From: an uncultured Aquimarina sp.
Lineage (GTDB): Bacteria > Bacteroidota > Bacteroidia > Flavobacteriales > Flavobacteriaceae
Length of the DNA stretch: 32,214 nt
Direction: 5' to 3'
Assembly: GCA_947493495.1 (NCBI GenBank)
Contig: CANLRN010000050.1
Location: 1 to 32,214, forward strand
A program made the position numbers and the translations under genes. Below, piece after piece: positions 23,007 through 30,500 of this stretch. The notes under the pieces are model-generated. The model searched no databases and was not told the DNA's origin. It saw only the letters and a program-made list of their open reading frames with translations. Position 1 is the stretch's first letter, and the number at the start of each line of letters is the position of its first letter.

Positions 23007-25055
23007 ATGCCATTCCGTTTTATTCTACTATCTTTTGTTATATTAGTTTTAGTAGGCTGTGATGAGTCTATAAATCCTATGCAAAAAAGAGATATGAAGG
23101 TGAATTTAATAAAACCTCATATGATTATTGCGAAAGACAATAGTAAAAGTGAATTTGAGCGGCTTGATAATTTAGAAATTGCATATGGAATAGCTTCTAC
23201 TTTAGAAAATAACTCTGACAAATTAGAAATTGTATTCGATATAACAACTGAATATTATCGATTAGGGGATTTAGAAAAATTCAAGAAATTTAATGATAAG
23301 TCTTTAGAAATTGCAAAGTCTACAGGTGATTCAATTCGTATTGCAAAAACGTATTTTTATAGAGGTCTTTATTATAGAAAAATAGATTTAAATACAGCTT
23401 TTAAAAATTTCTATGAAGCCAAAGAGCTTTACACTTCTCTTGATGAAAATAAAAATAGAGATCAATCAGAATACGCTTATGATTATGGTAAAGTATTAAT
23501 TGATTTAGCACAAATTTCTCGAAGAGTTAATGATTATATCGAGAGTGAAGCTTTAACAATACGCGCAATTGAAAAATTTGAAATTTCTGGTAAATTAAGA
23601 TACCTAACTTTGTGTTATACAAATCTTGGAAGAGTTTCTAGGTATCTCGGAAAGTATGAAGAGGCTGTTGAGTACCATTTAAAATCAATCGAATATGGGA
23701 AAAATACTAAAAAACCCAACTTACATGCTGTAGTAGGATATATAAATATAGGAGAAGTTTACAAACATGAAAAAAAATATGAGAAGGCAAGAGAATATTA
23801 TAAAAAAGCTTTAGCTTATAAAAAATATTTACAAAATGATCGTGGAAAATATGCTTCGATAATAGACAATATAGCCTATGTTAATTTTCTCTCAAATGAT
23901 CTAGATTCTATACCAGATTCTTTTCATAAAGCTTTAGCTATAAGAGATAGTATAAATGATGCTAAGGGGCTTCCTTCTAGTTTAATACACCTGTCTGAAT
24001 ATTATATGTTTAAAAACAAGGATAGTATTTCTTGGTCGTTTGCTAATCGAGCGAAGAATGCTTCTTTAGAAATTAACAGTAATGAAGAGCTTTTAAAGTC
24101 CTATCGCTTATTATCTGAAGTCTCACCATCAGGACAAGGACTTGAATATGCTCAGAAATATATAGATTTGAACGATAGCTTAATCAAAGAGGAAAGGTCA
24201 TACAGAGATAAATTTGCACGTATCCGTTTCGAAACCGCTGAAAAAGAAAAACAAATAACGCAGATCAGTCGTGAAAATCAAATCCTAGTCATTGGAATCC
24301 TATCAATATCCGTTCTGTTTCTACTAGGATATATCATTTTTAGGCAACAGCAGAGTAATAAAGAATTACTATTCGAGCAAAAACAACAGCAGTCCAATCA
24401 AGAGATTTACAGATTACTACTTAGCCAGCAGGTCAAGCTAGAAGAGGGACGTAAGATGGAGCAGCAGCGTATGTCAGAGGAGTTACACGATGGTGTATTG
24501 GGGAGATTATTTGGGGTGCGACTCAGTCTGGATGGGATCAATCAGCGAGCTAATGATGGCTTTACCGATGCACGGAACAAATATATAGAAGAGCTTAAAT
24601 CCATAGAAAAAGAAATTAGACTCATATCGCATGATCTAGGTACAGAAACCCTTTCCCCAGAGATTGCCTATGTAGATGTGGTAGAAAGTTTGGTGAGTGA
24701 TCTCTGTGAGGTGCATAAAATGGATTTTGAGTTTTCTAATGATGAAAATATCGACTGGGAGTTAGTAGATAACCAGAAAAAAGTAAATTTATTTAGGATC
24801 ATACAAGAGTCATTACAGAATATTTTTAAACACGCACAGGCCAAATTGGTAAAAATAAACTTCGATTATGTGGATGATAAAATAAATCTTACTATTTTAG
24901 ATGATGGAATCGGATTTAAAACGAGTAAGATAAAAAGAGGAATTGGATTAAAAAATATTACCTCCAGAGTTAGTCAGATGAATGGGGTAGTAGATTTTAT
25001 TAGTAGTAACGAAGATGTTAGCGGGACCAAAGTGTCTGTTGGCGTTCCAATGTAA
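23007..25055 (+). CDS. TPR-containing sensor histidine kinase with lipoprotein signal (HPK7/NarX-like)
   Basis: 682 residues, ATG start. The N-terminus 'MPFRFILLSFVILVLVGC' has a lipobox with Cys18, so the protein may be lipid-anchored as well as membrane-spanning. Residues about 50-400 are tetratricopeptide repeats ('LCYTNLGRVSRYLGKYEEAV', 'VGYINIGEVYKHEKKYEKAR'), placed in the periplasm. One transmembrane helix (about 426-445) is followed by a Gln-rich coiled coil. The HisKA_3 dimer domain has 'MSEELHDGVLG' with His494 as the phosphorylation site, and the ATPase domain has 'RIIQESLQNIFKHAQ', 'DDGIGF' and 'RGIGLKNI'. It phosphorylates a NarL-type regulator, almost certainly the one encoded 105 bp downstream. 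The TPR half is clearly more AT-rich than the kinase half. Confidence 0.92.
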   Translation: MPFRFILLSFVILVLVGCDESINPMQKRDMKVNLIKPHMIIAKDNSKSEFERLDNLEIAYGIASTLENNSDKLEIVFDITTEYYRLGDLEKFKKFNDKSLEIAKSTGDSIRIAKTYFYRGLYYRKIDLNTAFKNFYEAKELYTSLDENKNRDQSEYAYDYGKVLIDLAQISRRVNDYIESEALTIRAIEKFEISGKLRYLTLCYTNLGRVSRYLGKYEEAVEYHLKSIEYGKNTKKPNLHAVVGYINIGEVYKHEKKYEKAREYYKKALAYKKYLQNDRGKYASIIDNIAYVNFLSNDLDSIPDSFHKALAIRDSINDAKGLPSSLIHLSEYYMFKNKDSISWSFANRAKNASLEINSNEELLKSYRLLSEVSPSGQGLEYAQKYIDLNDSLIKEERSYRDKFARIRFETAEKEKQITQISRENQILVIGILSISVLFLLGYIIFRQQQSNKELLFEQKQQQSNQEIYRLLLSQQVKLEEGRKMEQQRMSEELHDGVLGRLFGVRLSLDGINQRANDGFTDARNKYIEELKSIEKEIRLISHDLGTETLSPEIAYVDVVESLVSDLCEVHKMDFEFSNDENIDWELVDNQKKVNLFRIIQESLQNIFKHAQAKLVKINFDYVDDKINLTILDDGIGFKTSKIKRGIGLKNITSRVSQMNGVVDFISSNEDVSGTKVSVGVPM

Positions 25056-25160
25056 AACCTATGGGATTCAGTATGTTTTGTTTATAGATACATCATAATA
25101 GATGGATTGTATGTTCGTAAAGCAAAATAATAGTGATGATACAGTAACAAATTAATAACA

Positions 25161-25832
25161 ATGAAAAAAAAGCTCAAAGTTCTTATGATTGATGATCATC
25201 CAATGATTATCGAAGGCTACAAGAATACACTATTAGGAGAAAATCAAAAAGAATATCAGATCAAAATTGATATCGCATCCAATTGTGATGATGCCTATGA
25301 GAGTATACAAAAATCTTCTAAGACCAATCCTTATGACATGCTTTTTGTAGACATAAAACTCCCTCCATCTAGTGATGGAAGTATCACATCTGGAGAGGAT
25401 TTAGCCAAACATGCCAAAGAGCTATTGCCCAAAGCTAAAATTATCATTCTTACCATGCACAGAGAAGATCATAGGATACATAATATACTTAAAAACATTA
25501 ATCCATCAGGATTTTTGATCAAGAGTGATCTTACCTCTACAGAATTGTTATTGGCATTTAATAATATTGTGAGTGGTACACCTTATTATAGTGCCACAGT
25601 AAATAATCATTTTAGAAAAATGATGACTAATAATTTCTCGCTAGATGAGAAAAACCTAAAAATATTATATCATCTATCTAGAGGCGTTAAAACCAAGAAT
25701 CTTCCTAATTACGTAAGCTTGTCATTAAGTGCAATCGAAAAACGTAAAAATCAGATTAAAGAAATGTTTTCTATCGCTAAGGCTGATGATCAAAAACTAC
25801 TAGAAGAAGCCCGTAAAAGAGGGTTTGTGTAA
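25161..25832 (+). CDS. NarL/LuxR-type response regulator
   Basis: 223 residues, ATG start. Receiver domain (about 5-135): 'VLMIDDHPMIIEGYKNTL' with Asp11 and Asp12, the phospho-acceptor Asp64 in 'DMLFVDIKLP', Thr98 in 'IIILTMH', and Lys121 in 'GFLIKSDL'. After Asp64 the loop is longer than usual ('PPSSDGSITSGEDLA'). The output domain (about 155-200) follows the LuxR helix-turn-helix pattern, 'LDEKNLKILYHLSRGVKTKN' then 'YVSLSLSAIEKRKNQIKEMF', though the usual K-E-I-A is replaced by KNLP. It should be the partner of the preceding kinase. A terminator follows at once, so it ends the operon. Targets are unknown; the tiny lipoprotein gene is one candidate. Confidence 0.92.
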   Translation: MKKKLKVLMIDDHPMIIEGYKNTLLGENQKEYQIKIDIASNCDDAYESIQKSSKTNPYDMLFVDIKLPPSSDGSITSGEDLAKHAKELLPKAKIIILTMHREDHRIHNILKNINPSGFLIKSDLTSTELLLAFNNIVSGTPYYSATVNNHFRKMMTNNFSLDEKNLKILYHLSRGVKTKNLPNYVSLSLSAIEKRKNQIKEMFSIAKADDQKLLEEARKRGFV

Positions 25833-25853
25833 GAGCTATTTTTTTCTTAAAAC

Positions 25854-25887
25854 AAAAAAGATTGTCTGAAAAGGGCGGTCTTTTTTT
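25854..25887 (+). terminator. Terminator of the kinase/regulator operon
   Basis: AAAAAAGATTGTC (25854-25866), loop TGAAAAG, GGCGGTCTTTTTT (25874-25886), with three G-T wobbles in the stem, followed by T. It lies 22 bp after the stop codon. Confidence 0.8.
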
Positions 25888-26020
25888 GGTTAAATATTAC
25901 TGCTAGATGTTAGAGGCTAGAGACTGGCTCCTGACTCCTGAAAGAACTGAACAAAACAATACTAATTGGAGCTGAATTTAGACAATAATTCCCCTAAAAA
26001 ACTTTCGAAGTGCTATACTA

Positions 26021-26183
26021 ATACGATTTACGAATAAAAATTTCGTATCTAATGACATTCTTTTTCTACTATATTTTCTTCATGAAATGAAACAATAGCT
26101 ATGGCTATTCTTTAATTTGATTCATCAATCTAGCGAAAAATTCTTGCCATTATTTTTACGAAATTCTCATCCGTAAATCGTAT
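26021..26183. repeat. 163-bp long imperfect hairpin element
   Basis: The ends ATACGATTTACG (26021-26032) and CGTAAATCGTAT (26172-26183) are perfect 12-bp inverted repeats. Inside, AATTTCGTA (26039-26047) pairs with TACGAAATT (26157-26165), and at the centre AATAGC (26094-26099) pairs with GCTATT (26104-26109). The sequence between these blocks is also largely complementary, so both arms of about 75 bases fold on each other. Such structures are typical of non-autonomous palindromic elements (REP or MITE type). No target-site duplication is obvious. Confidence 0.7.
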
Positions 26184-26376
26184 AATACTTATGGTATTTC
26201 ATCAATAATCAAGTAGGAAAATTCTTTTTAAATAGCGTTTTTAAACACGACTAACTTATGGGTTTTATGGTTTAAAAGTACTTGTTATATGACTAGTTTT
26301 TAAATAATATACGATGTATACTGTATAAACCATAAGAGCAAAACAATTTAATTTTAACGAAAAAAACCAATTTAGG

Positions 26377-26431
26377 GTAAAATTCCCCATTTTTTATATT
26401 AAAATATGTTTAAAAAAATGGGGAATTTTAC
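26377..26431. repeat. Perfect 19-bp inverted repeat
   Basis: GTAAAATTCCCCATTTTTT (26377-26395) and its exact reverse complement (26413-26431) flank a 17-nt loop that itself contains ATATTAAAATAT. No gene lies within 500 bp, and the T run is inside the stem, so it is not a standard terminator. Weaker outer pairing exists (TTAACG 26354-26359 with CGTTAA 26431-26436). Confidence 0.75.
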
Positions 26432-26817
26432 GTTAATAATTGCGAAATATGTATAGAAACAACCTTTATTTAAAAATATTCATAGATATTTGAAGTTTTT
26501 TATGTAATAAACTGATTATAAGGTTATACAGTATTTATTTTGGGTTTTATATGCATATGATATTTCAGCTTTATGTATAACTTTATAATGTTAATAAAAA
26601 CTAAAATGTAATTTTATGATTTGCAAATAATACGGTTATATAAGATATACATACAGATTTTTTCTTACCCCATTTTTCACTGTAGTATTTTCTTTAAAAG
26701 AAACACCGAAGTTAAACGTTGTTCAGATTAGCTATGCAGACATTTTAATTATAAGTTATAACAATCATACCCCCAATGATATTCTATAGTAGTATATAAA
26801 ATTAGAACTATTTGCTT

Positions 26818-26946
26818 ATGAAAAAAATTACTTTATTCTTTATAAACAAACTAATGGTAAAATTTTTCTTATTACCAGAGTTTTTTTGTTTATTGATTTT
26901 AATCACATTAAATACATACAATACACAAACTTTTGGTTTATTTTAA
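26818..26946 (+). pseudogene. Short signal-peptide-like ORF, possible remnant of an exported protein gene
   Basis: Forty-two codons, ATG to TAA. The product begins MKKITLFF, has a strongly hydrophobic stretch 'FFCLLILITLNTYNTQTFG' and ends at once. This resembles the start of an exported protein whose A-Q cleavage site has been altered, followed by a stop. It lies 630 bp before the giant surface protein, whose N-terminus has a similar layout, so it may be the relic of an older copy. It could also be chance; no promoter or terminator is evident. Confidence 0.25.
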
Positions 26947-27575
26947 AAATATAAACGCATTCATGTGAGTATGTATATTACAAGCAGTATTTGTAATCTT
27001 ATAAAAAATTAAAAATTACAAAATGAGTATAACATTATAAAAAAACCCCGCAATTGTAACACTTTGGCGAGCAAACAAAAGCAGGGTCGGTATAACAGTT
27101 AATTATAGAAAACTAATCAACAATTATGGTACAATATTTTACTAAAAAGTTAGATGTTAGTAACGCTATTTTTTTGATATTAACGAATTTTTTTCTTCTT
27201 AAGTGTATTCAGTATACTAAAATAAATTATAAATATACACATAAATCAAAAAATGCATATGGTTTTACCTTTGTTATTTTTTGCAAACAAATGGCAAATA
27301 CGCTTGTAGCGTTTTTTTTAGCCAATCTTCGTGTTGATATTTCCTTACACAAAATATACGATCTGATATTTGGTCCGATAAGAACTTGTACCTTATATAG
27401 AATAGCGATATCAAGGATAACCAAAAAGTCTAACAGGACCTTTATGTATTTGGGTACTTCCGAACACTTAACGGTGTTACATATTTGATTATAAGTTTAT
27501 CAAAACATGTATAACAGCCTGTTGATAAATAGGTAATTAAAGATAAAAAAGAATAATTCACCCATACTATTACTT

Positions 27576-30500
27576 ATGAAATTTTTTACAAAATCTATAA
27601 AGTTGTTGAAAGAAAAAAAGGGAGTTAAATATTTTACTAATCACACCATGAATGATAGTGTCGATGTTTTGGTACTATTTTTTACAAAAATAAGAATACT
27701 ATCGATTAGTATCGGGATCATTGTATTAGGAACCGCCACCACCTATGCACAGGATACCGATGGAGACAGGGTGAATGATATGATAGATTTAGACGATGAT
27801 AATGATGGGATTTTAGATATCGATGAGGTACCATGTACCAGTGTCACTAGTTCTACCTTTACTTTAGGTTGGGATCCAAACTTAATACCTGGTGCTGGAG
27901 GCTCTAGTAATAGTGGAAATACAGGATTAGAAAAGACCAATCGTTATGAACCGAATTTAGTAGACCCCACACGTTACCAATTAAATGCATTGCCAGCAGT
28001 AATAGGTCCAGGGTTTGTAGATGAATCTTTCGATCCAGGAAATTTTGTAGAAGGTCATGGGTATTACCTTGTAAGTGGAGCAGATGCCCCAGATGCAGCA
28101 ACAGCTATTAGTAATGGCGACTATATAGAGTTTAGATTTACATCAGTAGATACAGAAGCCAATATTCTTACAGCCATTAGTTTTCACGATGTAACTACAT
28201 TTATCAATGGAACCTATAGTGCAACCAGAGGAGTAAATATTTCAGACGATCCAATACGGTCTATTTATGCCGATTATAGCTACCAGGCAATAATAAGTAG
28301 TGATAATTTTGGAACATCAGACGTATTAGTTCCTACAACAACAACAACAAGATTGACAAGTGGGACTTTTACGAATACAGGTCCATTTGATGCACTACAT
28401 GGTGAGTTTGTAGTACTGCCAGCAGGGTATCAGTTAGCTCCAGGAACTAATTATACAATTCGATTATTATTATTTAGTTCAGAAGATACCACCTCAGGGA
28501 ATAGCTTTGTAAGTTTAGATAATTTTGTAATCTTTTCAGGCTTATGTTCAGGATTTGATACTGATGGTGATAGCATTGCAAATCACTTAGATTTAGACAG
28601 TGACAATGATGGGATCTATGATGTTGTAGAATCAGGAGGTGCTGATATAGATGATGACGGCCGTGCAGATGATGATGATAACAATACAGATAATACTGGC
28701 AGTGATGGTATTCCTACCTCTGCTGGAGTTGGGAACACCCCTACCAATACAGATATTACTAGTAGTGCAGATTACTTAAATCTGGATAGTGATGGTGATG
28801 GTTGTAGCGATGCCAATGAAGCCTATGGAGATGCCAATGCAGATGGAGGAGATACAGGAGTATTTGGTATAGATCCTGCAGACCCTACTACGATTGTCAA
28901 TGCAGTTGGTAGTGTAATGGCAGCAAGCTATACAGATCCTGTAGATTCTGATACCGATACGGTAGATGATTATCAACAGATCGGAGGCCCAGATGCAGAT
29001 GGCGATGGCATTATAGATGCTTGTGATCCTAGCTTTGATGATAATGACGGTGATGGTGTAGGAGATGCGGTAGATTTAGACGATGACAATGATGGTATTC
29101 TAGATAGTGTAGAATGTCCGACAAAAGTTGCATCTGCTGGCGATTTTACTGCTGGAGTAATTACTGAAGTAATGGCCAATACAGAGTATGAGTTGGAGTT
29201 AAGTACTACAGCCAAGATTTCGTACACCAAGACAGGTACTGGAGATATAGTACGTACCTCTGAGGCTACGATAGATAACGATGATTTATATGCAGTTGAT
29301 ACACCTATAGAATACGTTTCTCCTAGTGTTGGGACAGTACAGGTAATGACATTTTCAGAACCTGTAGAAGTAGAATTTGCCCTTACCAAAATAGATGAGA
29401 TTGATGAGTCTTATGAGATTCGAGTTTTTGATAAAGATAATAGACAGGTTGCTAACCTGAATACTTTTGTCCGCAGTAATGTAATAGGTACTACAGGAAA
29501 TTTTCTTAAAGGCGCTAAGAAGGCATTATTTACAGATGTTGGTAGTAGTGTAAATGCAAGAGCAGGTAAGACAGGATTAAATGTTTCTTTAAAGCGTATT
29601 CGTGCCAATACCTTTGCGCGAGCCAATATGTTGTTTTTGGATTTACGAAGTATCAAAGTTTCACGGATAGAGGTTTCCAATATTGGTACTGCAGGTACGG
29701 CAGGTATTTTATTTCATAGCGCCAAAGCATCTATTGATTCTGATGGTGATGGAGTAGAAGATTGCCTAGATTTAGACAGTGACAATGATGGGATCTATGA
29801 TGTTGTAGAATCAGGAGGTGCTGATATAGATGATGACGGCCGTGCAGATGATGATGATAACAATACGGATAATACTGGCAGTGATGGTATTCCTACCTCT
29901 GCTGGAGTTGGGAACACCCCTACCAATACAGATATTACTAGTAGTGCAGATTACTTAAATCTGGATAGTGATGGTGATGGCTGTAGTGATGCCAATGAGG
30001 CCTATGGAGATGCCAATGCAGATGGAGGAGATACAGGAGTATTTGGTATAGATCCTGCAGACCCTTCTACGATTGTCAATGCAGTTGGTTTAGTTACCGC
30101 TGCATCATATGCTACAGGAGGTGTTGTGGCTGTTACTAATAATACTATTATTTCAGGTTGTGATGATGGAGATGGTATAGATGCAGCAATTGAAAATGCT
30201 GGCCCCAATGGTGGAGATGCAAATAATGATGGGATTTTGGATTCTTTGCAACCTAATGTGGCATCGACTCTAGATCTTAATGGGACTTATGTAACGCTAG
30301 TAGCTTCGTTAACAATACCTGCTAATGGAAGCTGTACACGGATTTCTAATATGACTATTGTAGAAGAAAGTACTCTGGCAGAAGATGGCTCATTTGATTA
30401 TCCGTTAGGCTTAGTAGATTTTTCTTTACAATGTGTTAATAATGGCGATTCGGCAGCTATAAAATTTTATTGGTGGGGGATTTTGCCCACGCAACAGATA

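Larger units (their letters stand above)
25888..27575. other. 1.7-kb AT-rich gap with hairpins and probable gene remnants
   Basis: No convincing gene. It contains CTCCTGA repeated twice in tandem (25928-25941), the long hairpin at 26021-26183, the perfect inverted repeat at 26377-26431, a signal-peptide-like 42-codon ORF (26818-26946), and a 120-codon open frame (27126-27488) of odd composition that I do not accept as a gene. TGTAACAC (27055-27062) and GTGTTACA (27474-27481) are inverted ends around that frame. The overall picture suggests decayed insertions or a remodelled region upstream of the giant surface protein. Confidence 0.5.

Noticed and set aside
27126..27488. 120-codon plus-strand ORF (and a 65-codon antisense one)
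   Set aside because: Composition is skewed to F, I and K, with no promoter, terminator or recognisable motif. It is reported only as a possible remnant.
28588..30089. Repeated segments considered as a CRISPR or tandem array
   Set aside because: There are only two long copies, in frame within one coding sequence; no short regular spacers.
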